The notes beneath the pieces are model-generated. The model was not told where the DNA came from. It did no database searches and was given only the letters and a program-made list of their open reading frames with translations. This document shows positions 34,448 through 43,248 of a stretch of DNA of 64,000 nucleotides, piece by piece. Position numbers and translations under genes: made by a program. The number at the start of each line of letters is the position of its first letter. Within the stretch, counting starts at the first letter, position 1. Source of the stretch: Sulfuricurvum sp. (GTDB lineage: Bacteria > Campylobacterota > Campylobacteria > Campylobacterales > Sulfurimonadaceae); NCBI RefSeq assembly GCF_028713855.1, contig NZ_JAQTNN010000015.1, forward strand, positions 1-64,000, in the 5' to 3' direction.

Positions 34448-35380
34448 TCATTCCCACACTGCCATTAGTTCCCATCTGTCAACAAACCCCATCGCCTTGA
34501 TATTAATTTTCGGATGTGTTGCGATAAGAGATTCTATATCGTTTTTAAAATCGCTCTCTTCACCGATGGCATCGAGAATATACGCTATGACGCTGAGGGC
34601 AAAGAAAACTTTATCCCCTTCCATAGAGTGAAATTCTTTGATTTTACGCGGTTTTTCGAAACTGACTCCCAGCGTTTTATTCCATAATCGGCTGTGATGA
34701 GCGCAAATATTTCGTATGACGGTAAGGGCATGAAACCAGTTATGAAACAAATCTTTGCTAACACCGTGTAGTGCTTGTGTAACGGCTTGTTGTTCAGAGG
34801 TTTTGAGCATCGCATAGATTTTAGAAAGGGTGCTCATCGAGACAACTTCGACCATTGTCCAGACGGGGAGATCAGTGGTGTTGTATTTTTCCTTAAAATG
34901 GGCGATAAAGGTTTCACTTGAACGGCCAGTTTCTTTTCGAATAGCCAGCATGACTTTGTCAAAAAAATCAGCGGATGTTTTAAAGTTCGCAGGATCAAGA
35001 TAGCCGAATGCTCCATAAGTAAGTGAATGATGATAGGCGATCTGTGTTCTGAAATAGACTTCGATCGATTCTATTGCTTTAAAGACGGTTTTACGAAGCT
35101 CTGCATCAAAAAAATAGAGTTCCAAAATATCTTCAAATCGTACATCGTCTAAAAAAATGCCATCTAATTCGGATCTCTTTTGATGTTGTAGCGGTAAAAA
35201 ATAGGCACTTAGTCTATAGTAGTTAATATGGGAGAGCTTTTTGAGAGTATACGTTTCATTGGTGATGATGAGATTTTTCTTTTTTAAATGTACGAGCTGT
35301 TCTTCAAAAGTTTTAGGAGGTTTCGAGTAACCGTTAGTTTGATTTTTTAGATTTTGAAGTTGGGATTGTAAATCGTTCAT
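34448..35380 (-). CDS. Abi_2 family (AbiD/AbiF-like) abortive infection protein
   Basis: A 310-residue protein with the Abi_2 pattern: FEEQLVHLKKKNLII, LSHINYYRLSAYFLPL, FEDILELYFFDAELRKTVF and, near the end, VIRNICAHHSRLWNK. The last contains the HEPN motif R223-x4-H228, the catalytic form of HEPN ribonucleases. Family members block phage growth in lactococci. Strong ribosome site (GGAGG). It sits 22 bp upstream of an unknown AT-rich gene, which may be a partner. Nuclease activity is a family-based expectation. Confidence 0.82.
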   Translation of the reverse strand: MNDLQSQLQNLKNQTNGYSKPPKTFEEQLVHLKKKNLIITNETYTLKKLSHINYYRLSAYFLPLQHQKRSELDGIFLDDVRFEDILELYFFDAELRKTVFKAIESIEVYFRTQIAYHHSLTYGAFGYLDPANFKTSADFFDKVMLAIRKETGRSSETFIAHFKEKYNTTDLPVWTMVEVVSMSTLSKIYAMLKTSEQQAVTQALHGVSKDLFHNWFHALTVIRNICAHHSRLWNKTLGVSFEKPRKIKEFHSMEGDKVFFALSVIAYILDAIGEESDFKNDIESLIATHPKINIKAMGFVDRWELMAVWE

Positions 35381-35425
35381 GAAGAAAACCCCTCCGTTGG
35401 CACTTTGTGTAGAGGTGGGAGAGGT

Positions 35426-35554
35426 ATGTTGAGAGAATTATCACGAAAACTAGCTTTGAAATTTATTAGGTTGATTTGTGAATCAATCTCGGCTAATGAC
35501 ATTCATACTCCGCAACAAAAATTAATTGCAGAGATTATATCTAAATCAGACTAG
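35426..35554 (+). CDS. Possible small ORF (42 aa)
   Basis: A short frame with a GGGAGAGG sequence just before its ATG, coding for a basic helical stretch (LRELSRKLALKFIRLI) and a polar tail. It fills the 170-bp gap between the Abi_2 start and the kinase gene, on the opposite strand, and overlaps the kinase stop by 4 bp. No homology recognised; it may be an antisense or spurious frame. Confidence 0.25.
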   Translation: MLRELSRKLALKFIRLICESISANDIHTPQQKLIAEIISKSD

Positions 35555-36804
35555 TGTAGTCGAATCCGAAAACAGTTCATCCCAGCGGCATAGTGATATT
35601 CGAGTTTATATCCATGTTTTTTGAGGATGGCATTGGTGATATAGAGTCCTAATCCCAACCCGTTCAAAGAACTTTCATAGGTGCGGTTAAAGGGTTTGGT
35701 AAAAGTTCGGTTCTCATCAGGTAAAGGATCGCCCAGCGAGTATATCTCTATCGAATGTCCCAATATTAGAAGCGTCGGTTTGGTATTTGAATATTTAAAG
35801 GCGTTATCGAGGAGATTTTTCAATGCAATCGCGAAAAGTTCAAAATCAACCTTGATGATAAGGGCGGACTCTTCCCCTTTTAGCGTAATATCTTTTTTAT
35901 CGCATAATAATATATCGCAGGTATGATCGAGGATATCCACAAAACGGTATTCTTGGGTGTTAAGATACCACTCACCGCTGCTGAATTTCTCCATTTTAGA
36001 GAACTCGTTTAACAAATAATCCATCCGGTTAAAGATACGTTTGAGTCTCTCTTTGTCTTCGGAGGCATCGATACAATCCGCACTCAAAGAGCCTTTCATT
36101 ATCGGTGTTTTAAGCTCATGCAAAATGTTTCGTAAGAACAGAGAACGTGCTTCTTTCATTGAAGCGATTTTTTCCAGTACCAGATTGAATTCTTGGGTTA
36201 TTTGAGCAATTTCATCTTCGCCGTTGATAGGCATTTTGAGATGAGTATCTCCCTCTTTAAAATGGACAATGGCATTTTTAAGACGCTGAAGGGGGAGCAA
36301 TTTACGAACCAGATAGGCAAAAAAGAGCAAGATCAGCAGATCGATGATGACAACAATGCTCCAAAACGGCACTGTGGATTGGGGTGCCAAATCTTCGATT
36401 GCCACTGAAAAAAATTCACGAGGTGGCAGAAGATGAGGCTCAAATGAATGCTCACGAAATCGATCAAATGGCATTTTCGGAGGGGGCGTGGCTATAAAAT
36501 AGTGCTTATGCTGGTAGTCGATCATTTTTCCGAAAGGCAAAATTCGAACCGTTTCCCCTTCCGAAAGGAGCAGATTTGGGCTGTGTGACGAGACACGGAT
36601 CAGAAGCTGTTTTAGCTCATGATCAAAATTTCCGCTTCGGTGATGGACGAGTCTCTCGGCGAGCATAAAACGTCGTAACTGCTCTTCTTGATATTGCGTG
36701 AGAAAGTATTGATACGCAACCCAAAACAGTACATTGATGAGGGCAAAGATAAAAAAGAAAAAGAGGGTAATGAGCCTCAGGATAGAGTGTTTATTCATTG
36801 ACAA
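35551..36804 (-). CDS. ArsS-type sensor histidine kinase
   Basis: A 417-residue inner-membrane kinase. A first membrane helix (LITLFFFFIFALINVLFWVAY), a periplasmic sensor of about 130 residues, a second helix (FWSIVVIIDLLILLFFAYL), a HAMP segment, the H-box LRNILHELKTPIMKG and an ATPase domain (LKNLLDNAFKYS, GLGLGLYIT). The layout follows the ArsS kinases of Campylobacterota, in which the signal for the Helicobacter protein is acid; the signal here is unknown. It overlaps its response regulator by 14 bp. Confidence 0.88.
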   Translation of the reverse strand: MSMNKHSILRLITLFFFFIFALINVLFWVAYQYFLTQYQEEQLRRFMLAERLVHHRSGNFDHELKQLLIRVSSHSPNLLLSEGETVRILPFGKMIDYQHKHYFIATPPPKMPFDRFREHSFEPHLLPPREFFSVAIEDLAPQSTVPFWSIVVIIDLLILLFFAYLVRKLLPLQRLKNAIVHFKEGDTHLKMPINGEDEIAQITQEFNLVLEKIASMKEARSLFLRNILHELKTPIMKGSLSADCIDASEDKERLKRIFNRMDYLLNEFSKMEKFSSGEWYLNTQEYRFVDILDHTCDILLCDKKDITLKGEESALIIKVDFELFAIALKNLLDNAFKYSNTKPTLLILGHSIEIYSLGDPLPDENRTFTKPFNRTYESSLNGLGLGLYITNAILKKHGYKLEYHYAAGMNCFRIRLH

Positions 36805-37459
36805 ATTTGTATCCTACCCCTCGTACAGAGAGAATAAATTGCGGGTTTTTGGTATCATCGCCGATTTTTTGACGTACACGACCCATGATGACATCGATGC
36901 TTTTGAGACTGCTCTCATATTTGATCGAACCGATATTCATGAGCAGTTCTTCGCGTGAGATGGCGAATCGATCTTTTTTTAGCATGTAAGCAACGATATC
37001 GTATTCAGCTTGGGTCAATCGTAAAACAGAACCGTTTTTACTGATTTCGTGACGTTCGTCATCGACGATAAAGGGAGTTGCTTTTTTAGCCATAGCCGGA
37101 TGAAGACGGCGCAAAATCGCATCGATACGGAAAATAAGCTCTTGCGGATCATAAGGTTTGGGGAGATAATCATCGGCACCGCGTGAAAATCCCATCATTT
37201 TATCCCGTATATCCGAGCGCGCGGAAGAGATTATGATGGGTATAGTGCTTTCTTGACGTATGAGACGGCAAATCTCTATACCGTCCATCTGCGGCAACGA
37301 GAGATCCAGTACCAACAAGTCAAAAGTGCGTGTTTGAAAAAGACTCAATCCATCCAAAGGTGTTGTCGCAATAGTTAGATCGATATTGTCTCTGTAAAGG
37401 CGTGTTTTTAGTAGTTGTGCCAGTTCGATATCATCTTCAATTATTAAAACATTTATCAT
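36791..37459 (-). CDS. OmpR/PhoB-family response regulator
   Basis: A 222-residue regulator from the ATG at 37459. Receiver: IIEDDIELAQLL (acid pocket), phosphorylation site in LVLDLSLPQMDG, the SSARSDI switch and PKPYDPQEL lysine. The C-terminal winged helix ends VRQKIGDD and SVRGVGYKFV. A longer frame from 37531 exists but its extra 24 residues overlap the promoter box. The start follows a TATAAT by six bases without a ribosome site. Partner of the kinase downstream. Confidence 0.88.
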   Translation of the reverse strand: MINVLIIEDDIELAQLLKTRLYRDNIDLTIATTPLDGLSLFQTRTFDLLVLDLSLPQMDGIEICRLIRQESTIPIIISSARSDIRDKMMGFSRGADDYLPKPYDPQELIFRIDAILRRLHPAMAKKATPFIVDDERHEISKNGSVLRLTQAEYDIVAYMLKKDRFAISREELLMNIGSIKYESSLKSIDVIMGRVRQKIGDDTKNPQFILSVRGVGYKFVNE

Positions 37460-37465
37460 AAAACG

Positions 37466-37498
37466 ATTATATCGGGGTAAAAGTAACAAGTAAGTAAC
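37466..37498 (-). promoter_or_regulatory. Response-regulator promoter with tandem 11-bp box
   Basis: On the plus strand AGTAAC (37482-37487) and AGTAAC (37493-37498) repeat with an 11-bp period. Ten bases lie between the box and a TATAAT (37471-37466 on the minus strand), the geometry of a PhoB-type box replacing the -35. The ATG at 37459 is six bases after the -10. The same arrangement occurs before the EF-hand gene, so the regulator probably controls both. Confidence 0.55.
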
Positions 37499-37517
37499 AT
37501 GCCCAAGAGGGGCATGT
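37497..37517 (-). terminator. Hairpin after the EF-hand gene
   Basis: ACATGCCC pairs with GGGCATGT around a 5-base loop, 7 bp past the EF-hand stop. The following sequence is T-rich (TACTTGTTACTTTT) but not a pure T tract. The hairpin touches the upstream half of the response-regulator box. Confidence 0.5.
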
Positions 37518-37523
37518 AGAGAT

Positions 37524-38210
37524 TTAAGCACTGATGCTTAAAAGGGAGGTGGTGTTACTCGAAGCGGCATTGTTACCATACGAAGAGAGAATACTTTTGA
37601 GCAACATGTCACTCAATTTTTGGGATGAGGTATCCGTTTGTGATGCTGTGGAAGAATCGGTTGCGGATGTCGTAGAGTTGTTTTTACCGGACGAATCGGG
37701 TTTAGAATTTTCTAACGATGTTAATAACTCATCGATACTGACAGTACCGTCTTTATTGGTGTCAAGCGCAGAAAAGACATCGCTTGTACTTGAGGTACTA
37801 GAACTGTCTGATGATGCGGAAGAGGAGTCGCTTGGAGGAGGCATTCCGCCCGGTGGTGGAGGAGGCATTTCTCCATCTTTTCCTTGCGGAGGTTCAGGCG
37901 GTTTTGAATTTTTGAGCGCCGTCATAAGTTCATCGGAACTCATGCTTCCGTCACTGTTGGTATCGAGTTTATTGAAAACATCTGTTGCCGACGTACTATT
38001 TGTGTCGGTACTGTTTGAGTTCGATGCAAGTGCCTGCGCCGCTGCGCTAAATTCGGCTTTATCGATCGAACCGCTGTTATCTGTGTCCATTGAACTCAGT
38101 AACTTTTTTGCCAAATCTTCAAAACTCGGTTTATCCATTTGTTTTGTTGAAGATGTCGCTGAAGAACTGTAAGATGAATACGCATTAGTGTAGTTGGAAC
38201 TAACGGTCAT
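37524..38210 (-). CDS. EF-hand calcium-binding protein, Ser/Thr-rich
   Basis: A 228-residue protein with three EF-hand loops: DTDNSGSIDKAE (42-53), DTNSDGSMSSDE (83-94) and DTNKDGTVSIDE (150-161), separated by Ser/Thr-rich linkers and one proline-rich segment (GEMPPPPPGGMPPP). No signal peptide or membrane helix is visible, so it is cytoplasmic or exported by another route. Strong AAGGAG ribosome site. It lies just upstream of a response-regulator gene and carries the same tandem promoter box. Calcium binding follows from the loops; the cellular role is unknown. Confidence 0.85.
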   Translation of the reverse strand: MTVSSNYTNAYSSYSSSATSSTKQMDKPSFEDLAKKLLSSMDTDNSGSIDKAEFSAAAQALASNSNSTDTNSTSATDVFNKLDTNSDGSMSSDELMTALKNSKPPEPPQGKDGEMPPPPPGGMPPPSDSSSASSDSSSTSSTSDVFSALDTNKDGTVSIDELLTSLENSKPDSSGKNNSTTSATDSSTASQTDTSSQKLSDMLLKSILSSYGNNAASSNTTSLLSISA

Positions 38211-38259
38211 GACATACTCCTTGTCGGGTGTAGCAAGATAAATTTCTTACTCGGACATA

Positions 38260-38292
38260 AGCATAAGATGACTAGAGTAACTAATGGGTAAC
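38260..38292 (-). promoter_or_regulatory. EF-hand gene promoter with tandem 11-bp box
   Basis: AGTAAC (38276-38281) and GGTAAC (38287-38292) on the plus strand repeat with an 11-bp period. Ten bases separate the box from a TATGCT at 38265-38260 on the minus strand. Element sequence, period and distance match the box before the response regulator. Confidence 0.5.
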
Positions 38293-38305
38293 ACGCAAAG
38301 AAAAA

Positions 38306-38824
38306 TTATTTATCTTTGATGACATCAAAATCAGCTGGAATTACAGGCTTAAATCGGCTTGATTCGATCGGTTTGTTTTGGGCAGGATTGGTGAAGACTA
38401 TTGTAACACGGTTATCGTAGCCGTCTTGATAATTAATAGAAGAGAGGAGATCATTTTTAAACACAACAGTATAGGTTTGTCCTTTTACCGTTGCCGTGTA
38501 TTTATCTCCATCCACTTTTTTTGCTTTTTGGACAATTTGTAAAAAATCGATCTCATCATCAAGGTTACGAAGAGTGACTTGTTCGATTTGAGGTTCGATA
38601 ACCGTAATTTTGGATCCGTTTACATAAACACTTTTTTGGATTGGTTTCTGGTATGCCCAAAGAGCATTTTGAGGTTTGCTTGCCCACAGTTCACCGGTGT
38701 AGGTGATTTTTTTATTATTGTCGTCAATGATGGTTTGAACAAATTTCGAGTTAAATGAGGTTAGGTCTTTGGGAGAAGCAAAGAGGGTGAGGCTCAGGAG
38801 AAACAAGACGGGTAAAAAACGCAC
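38306..38824 (-). CDS. lolA: LolA, outer-membrane lipoprotein carrier
   Basis: About 172 residues from a GTG at 38824, which has an AAGGA ribosome site; a longer frame from 38884 would put 20 odd residues before the signal peptide (FLPVLFLLSLTLFAS). The mature protein reads as a LolA beta-barrel half: SFNSKFVQTIIDDNNKKITYTGELW, ALWAYQKP, TVIEPQIEQVTLRNL, TVVFKNDLLSSINYQD. LolA ferries lipoproteins across the periplasm. It is divergent from secA and one gene away from a Lol-type permease. Confidence 0.85.
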   Translation of the reverse strand: MRFLPVLFLLSLTLFASPKDLTSFNSKFVQTIIDDNNKKITYTGELWASKPQNALWAYQKPIQKSVYVNGSKITVIEPQIEQVTLRNLDDEIDFLQIVQKAKKVDGDKYTATVKGQTYTVVFKNDLLSSINYQDGYDNRVTIVFTNPAQNKPIESSRFKPVIPADFDVIKDK

Positions 38825-38942
38825 ACAAAATCCTTGAAAGAAGTGAATGTGGTATTGTACCCTATGCTCATTTACCAAAACCATAGTTTTCGTATGCTAA
38901 AATCACCAACTTTTTCAATACTGTTCATAATGAAGGCTTTTA

Positions 38943-41510
38943 ATGCTCCAATCGCTTGTCGGAAAAATTTTCGGTACCAAAAACGATCGAGAAGTCAAAA
39001 AATATCGTAAAAACGTCGAGGCGATCAATGCCCGTGAATCTTATTTCAGTGCTAAAAGCGACGAAGAGTTACAACAGGCATTTGCTGCCCTAAAAGAGTC
39101 GGTACAAAACGGTACTAAAAGTTTGGACGATGTGTTGGTCGATTCGTTCGCGATTACCCGCGAGGCGAGCAAACGTGTCCTCGGCATGCGTCATTTCGAC
39201 GTTCAGCTTATCGGAGGTATGGTTCTGCATGAAGGACGTATCGCCGAGATGAAAACCGGTGAGGGGAAAACCCTTGTCGCAACGCTAGCCGTTGCTCTCA
39301 ATGCCATGAACGGAAGCGGTGTGCATGTTGTTACGGTCAATGATTACCTAGCATCCCGTGACGGTACGCAGATGTCAGTACTCTATGGCTTTTTGGGCTA
39401 CTCGACGGGGATACTGGTCGAAGAGGGTTACAATCCGGCCAATAAGCGCGAACAGTATGCATGTGATATTACCTACGGAACGAACAATGAATTCGGATTT
39501 GATTTCCTTCGTGACAATATGACCTATTCCCGTGAGCACATGGTTCAACGCGGACATTCGTATGTTATCGTCGATGAGGTAGACTCCATTTTGATCGATG
39601 AAGCGCGAACGCCTCTTATCATTTCCGGTCCAACCAATCGTACACTCGAAAACTATACCCGCGCCGATGCGGTAGCCAAAGCGCTTGTCAAAGACGAACA
39701 TTTTACCGTTGATGAAAAAGATCGTCTTATCCTCATCACTGAAGAAGGAATCGGCCGTGCCGAAGAGCTTTTCGGAGTCGATAACCTCTACAGTATCGAA
39801 AACTCGGCTCTTTCGCATCACCTTGATCAAGCATTAAAATCAAATTATATTTTTGAGCTTGATGTCGATTACGTCATTCAAGACGGACAAATCGTCATCG
39901 TCGATGAATTTACCGGACGTCTTTCGGAAGGACGTCGTTACTCTGAAGGATTGCATCAGGCATTGGAAGCGAAAGAGGGCGTTATTATCAAAGAAGAGAC
40001 TCAAACTCTCGCCGATATCACGTACCAAAACTATTTCCGTATGTATTCTAAAATCGGCGGTATGACGGGAACAGCGCAAACCGAAGCAACCGAGTTCGCT
40101 CAGATTTATAACCTCGATGTTATCTCTATTCCGACCAACGTTCTTGTCATTCGTCAGGATCTTAATGATTTGATCTACAAAACGGAATCGGAAAAATTTG
40201 ACGCTGTTATTGCTAAGGTTAAAGAGCTTCATGCCAAAGGTCAGCCGGTATTGATCGGGACGGCTTCGATCGAAAAATCGGAAAAACTGCACGAATTGAT
40301 CAAGGGACAAAAAATCCCTCACACCGTGTTAAATGCCAAAAATCATACGCAAGAGTCTGAAATCATCAAAAGTGCCGGAGAAAAAGGGGCAGTGACCATC
40401 GCTACCAACATGGCAGGACGTGGTGTTGATATCAAAGTGAGCGATGAGATCAAAGCGCTCGGAGGTTTGTATATTCTTGGTACGGAACGTCATGAAAACC
40501 GACGTATCGATAATCAGCTTCGAGGGCGTTCAGGTCGTCAGGGTGATCCGGGGACAAGTCAATTTTTTCTTTCGCTTGAGGACAGTTTGCTCCGTATTTT
40601 CGGTTCGGACAAGATTAAAGCGATTATGGAGCGTTTGGGTGTTGAGGACGGTGAATACATCGAATCGGCAATGGTAACCCGTGCGGTCGAAAAAGCGCAG
40701 AAAAAAGTGGAGAGTATGCACTTCGAAGGGCGTAAAAATATCGTTGAGTATGATGATGTCGCGAATGAACAACGCAAAATCGTCTATAAATTCCGCGGTG
40801 AATTGCTCAATCCGTCTTATGCGATTGCAGAAAAGGTTGATTTGATTCGTGAACAATACGTAGAGCGCACTCTTACTTTATGCGGTATTTTTGATGGAAT
40901 GAATGAAGACGAGATCGATTTAGAACGCCTCGTTCTGACCTTTAAAGAGGAACTCAATGATGATATAGAGGCGTCGATTTTTACGGATAAAAGTTTTAAT
41001 GCACTCCGAGAAACGGCAATTAATGCGCTTAAGAGCGGCTATGATGCAAAAATGGCGGTTGTGGATGACAAGCTTCGAAGCGAAATTGAGAGAGAGATTT
41101 ATCTTAAAACCCTTGATACCGCATGGCGTGAACACCTCTATCAAATGGACAGCATGAAAACGGGTATCCGCCTTCGTGCCTACAACCAAAAAGATCCATT
41201 GGTCGAGTATAAAAAAGAGAGTTTCAACCTCTTTAGTGAGCTTGTTGAAACGATCAAATACGATACGATCAAAACACTTCACGTCATCCGTTTTAGAGTT
41301 GACAATGCTGAAGAAGAAGCCGAGGCGTTAGCCCGTCAAATGGAATTGGAAAAAAAGCAGGAAGCATTCCGTATGAGTCTCAACCATCAAGAGCACGAGA
41401 GCGAAGATAAAAAAATCTCCCGTAACGATGATTGCCCATGCGGCAGTGGTCTCAAATACAAAAACTGCTGCGGCAAAAGCGGACCTAAAAAAGGGGTATT
41501 TGCCTCTTGA
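38943..41510 (+). CDS. secA: SecA, preprotein translocase ATPase
   Basis: An 855-residue ATPase that drives proteins through SecYEG. Walker A is [13 protein letters not shown]; the DEAD box appears as [23 protein letters not shown]; the second helicase domain has [12 protein letters not shown] and [13 protein letters not shown]. The C-terminus ends in the zinc-binding linker [15 protein letters not shown], which contacts SecB or the ribosome. Start has GAAGG at good spacing. The next gene overlaps its stop by 4 bp. Confidence 0.98.
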   Translation: MLQSLVGKIFGTKNDREVKKYRKNVEAINARESYFSAKSDEELQQAFAALKESVQNGTKSLDDVLVDSFAITREASKRVLGMRHFDVQLIGGMVLHEGRIAEMKTGEGKTLVATLAVALNAMNGSGVHVVTVNDYLASRDGTQMSVLYGFLGYSTGILVEEGYNPANKREQYACDITYGTNNEFGFDFLRDNMTYSREHMVQRGHSYVIVDEVDSILIDEARTPLIISGPTNRTLENYTRADAVAKALVKDEHFTVDEKDRLILITEEGIGRAEELFGVDNLYSIENSALSHHLDQALKSNYIFELDVDYVIQDGQIVIVDEFTGRLSEGRRYSEGLHQALEAKEGVIIKEETQTLADITYQNYFRMYSKIGGMTGTAQTEATEFAQIYNLDVISIPTNVLVIRQDLNDLIYKTESEKFDAVIAKVKELHAKGQPVLIGTASIEKSEKLHELIKGQKIPHTVLNAKNHTQESEIIKSAGEKGAVTIATNMAGRGVDIKVSDEIKALGGLYILGTERHENRRIDNQLRGRSGRQGDPGTSQFFLSLEDSLLRIFGSDKIKAIMERLGVEDGEYIESAMVTRAVEKAQKKVESMHFEGRKNIVEYDDVANEQRKIVYKFRGELLNPSYAIAEKVDLIREQYVERTLTLCGIFDGMNEDEIDLERLVLTFKEELNDDIEASIFTDKSFNALRETAINALKSGYDAKMAVVDDKLRSEIEREIYLKTLDTAWREHLYQMDSMKTGIRLRAYNQKDPLVEYKKESFNLFSELVETIKYDTIKTLHVIRFRVDNAEEEAEALARQMELEKKQEAFRMSLNHQEHESEDKKISRNDDCPCGSGLKYKNCCGKSGPKKGVFAS

Positions 41511-42703
41511 ATATCGTCTCTTATCTCGTCAAACGATTTTTACGCTTTGACAAAGAGCAGCCTTTTATTTTCCTCTCCGCACTCCTTGCATTTTCCGGAA
41601 TTGCCCTTGGAGTGATGGTTCTCATCATTGCGATGGCACTCATGAACGGTTTTGACAACGAGTTCAAGAAAAAACTCACTGTGATGAACTATCCTCTCAC
41701 CATCCAGCCTAAATTTTACGGAACATGTGACACCGTTTTGGTTGAACAGCTTAGAGAAAAATTTCCGGATTTGTCGTTTAGCCCTTACGTTACCTCTGCC
41801 GTACTTTCCCGAAGCGGGGATCAAATGGAGGGTGGCTATCTCTTCGGTGTTGATTTCGCTCAGGAAGCCAAGGTTAACCGTATCGTTGCTGAAGGGTTGA
41901 AAGAGGGGATTCCAACGCGTTTTGAAGTGATGGTGGGGAAATCGCTCAAAGAAGAATTTCTCCTTAGCGATGGGGAAAAACTCACCTATATCTTTACTCA
42001 GATGGAACCGGGCGGATTGGCTTTGACCCCGAAGATCAAACGCTTTGGTGTTGTATCAACGTTTAATTCGGGACTCAGTGCGTATGACAAAGGGTTCTCC
42101 TATACATCACTTGATGCACTGCAACGTGTTTTGGGTATCCCTTCAAACCTTTATGACGGAATCCATATCCACTCGCCCAATCCCGAAGCCGATATTAAAC
42201 GTATATCGGCAGTCTTGCCCGATACTGTCTCGATACGTGGATGGTGGGAAGACAACGGTAATTTCTTCGCCGCTTTGAAAATGGAGAAAATGTCGCTCTT
42301 TATCGTCTTGATGCTTATCATCCTGATCGCCGCGATCAATATCATCTCTTCGCTTTTAATGACGGTGATGAATCGTCGAAGCGAAATTGCTCTGTTGATC
42401 TCGCTCGGTGCATCGAAACAAGAGGTGAAAACTATTTTTCTTCGTTTGGGTATAGTGATTGGGGTTTTAGGGATTACGACAGGGACAATTTTAGGGCTTC
42501 TAGGTATATGGGTGTTAGGTAGTTTTGATATCATATCACTTCCTGCTGATGTTTATCCTACCTCGACATTACCGCTTGACTTGAGTGTTATCGATTTCTT
42601 TTCCATCATTATCGGTGCGTTTGTGATCGTTTTGCTCTCCGCATGGTATCCTGCTAAAAAAGCCTCCGAAGTGGATGTTTTGACCGTTTTACGGAACGAG
42701 TAG
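41507..42703 (+). CDS. Lol-type ABC transporter permease (LolC/LolE family)
   Basis: A 398-residue FtsX-type permease. The first membrane segment follows [27 protein letters not shown] and the motif [11 protein letters not shown]; a periplasmic domain (to about 255) is followed by three membrane segments with [23 protein letters not shown] and [20 protein letters not shown]. It would release lipoproteins to LolA, whose gene is on the other side of secA. Whether it acts as LolC or LolE cannot be told; the ATPase LolD is not in the window. Coupled to secA. Confidence 0.85.
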   Translation: MNIVSYLVKRFLRFDKEQPFIFLSALLAFSGIALGVMVLIIAMALMNGFDNEFKKKLTVMNYPLTIQPKFYGTCDTVLVEQLREKFPDLSFSPYVTSAVLSRSGDQMEGGYLFGVDFAQEAKVNRIVAEGLKEGIPTRFEVMVGKSLKEEFLLSDGEKLTYIFTQMEPGGLALTPKIKRFGVVSTFNSGLSAYDKGFSYTSLDALQRVLGIPSNLYDGIHIHSPNPEADIKRISAVLPDTVSIRGWWEDNGNFFAALKMEKMSLFIVLMLIILIAAINIISSLLMTVMNRRSEIALLISLGASKQEVKTIFLRLGIVIGVLGITTGTILGLLGIWVLGSFDIISLPADVYPTSTLPLDLSVIDFFSIIIGAFVIVLLSAWYPAKKASEVDVLTVLRNE

Positions 42704-42741
42704 TCAAAAGCTAAATCTTTCTTCGTCTATTCTTCTATAAC

Positions 42742-42783
42742 TGTCAAGAAAGTGTCAATAAAATCACCGTGAACTATTGACAC
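42742..42783. promoter_or_regulatory. Repeat cluster upstream of the heme-protein operon
   Basis: TGTCAA repeats at 42742 and 42753 (11-bp period) and GTGTCAATA (42752-42760) is mirrored by TATTGACAC (42775-42783), a perfect 9-bp inverted repeat with a 14-bp gap. An OmpR-type site for the response regulator encoded in this operon is likely. A palindrome ATTTGA-ATA-TCAAAT also lies at 42796-42810. The promoter itself is ambiguous. Confidence 0.5.
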
Positions 42784-42825
42784 CTTTCTCCTAACATTTG
42801 AATATCAAATAGTAGGAGGCAGGTT

Positions 42826-43233
42826 ATGAAATACCTCGCAATTGTAAGTTTCTTCTCGATGTCGCTTATGGCGGCTTCTCCCGAAGTGGTTCAGTATATG
42901 AATGAACTTTCCAAAACGGCCAAAGTGGAAAACAGCTCTTTTAATGGATTCGATGCTGTGAGAGGTAAAGAGATTTTTACCTCGACTCACACCGGAAAAC
43001 AGGGTAAACCGATGTCATGTACCAGCTGCCATACGGTCAATCTTGCCAATTCCGGCAAAAATTCCCTTACCGGAAAAGTGATCGATCCGCTCTCTCCTCG
43101 TGCCAATCCTCAGCGTCTAACCAGCACCAAAGAAGTGACCAAATGGTTGAAACGTAATTTTATGGACGTTTATGCCCGTGAAGGTTCGGCTCAAGAAAAA
43201 GGTGACGTCCTCACCTATATCATGAAAAACTAA
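42826..43233 (+). CDS. DUF1924 monoheme cytochrome c (SHP-like)
   Basis: A 135-residue periplasmic protein with a signal peptide (AIVSFFSMSLMAA) and heme motif C65-TSCH69. The C-terminal part (KEVTKWLKRNFMDVYAREG, then QEKGDVLTYIMKN) matches DUF1924, the family of the Rhodobacter sphaeroides heme protein SHP, in which an asparagine serves as exchangeable heme ligand; N111 is the likely counterpart. The cysteine pair expected near that ligand in typical members is not present. SHP binds oxygen and NO. AGGAGG ribosome site. First gene of the operon. Confidence 0.85.
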   Translation: MKYLAIVSFFSMSLMAASPEVVQYMNELSKTAKVENSSFNGFDAVRGKEIFTSTHTGKQGKPMSCTSCHTVNLANSGKNSLTGKVIDPLSPRANPQRLTSTKEVTKWLKRNFMDVYAREGSAQEKGDVLTYIMKN

Positions 43234-43248
43234 TTTAAAGGAAATAGG

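Noticed and set aside
37534-38172. 212-codon frame opposite the EF-hand gene
   Set aside because: It mirrors the repetitive Ser/Asp codons; the minus strand has clear EF-hand loops and a strong ribosome site.
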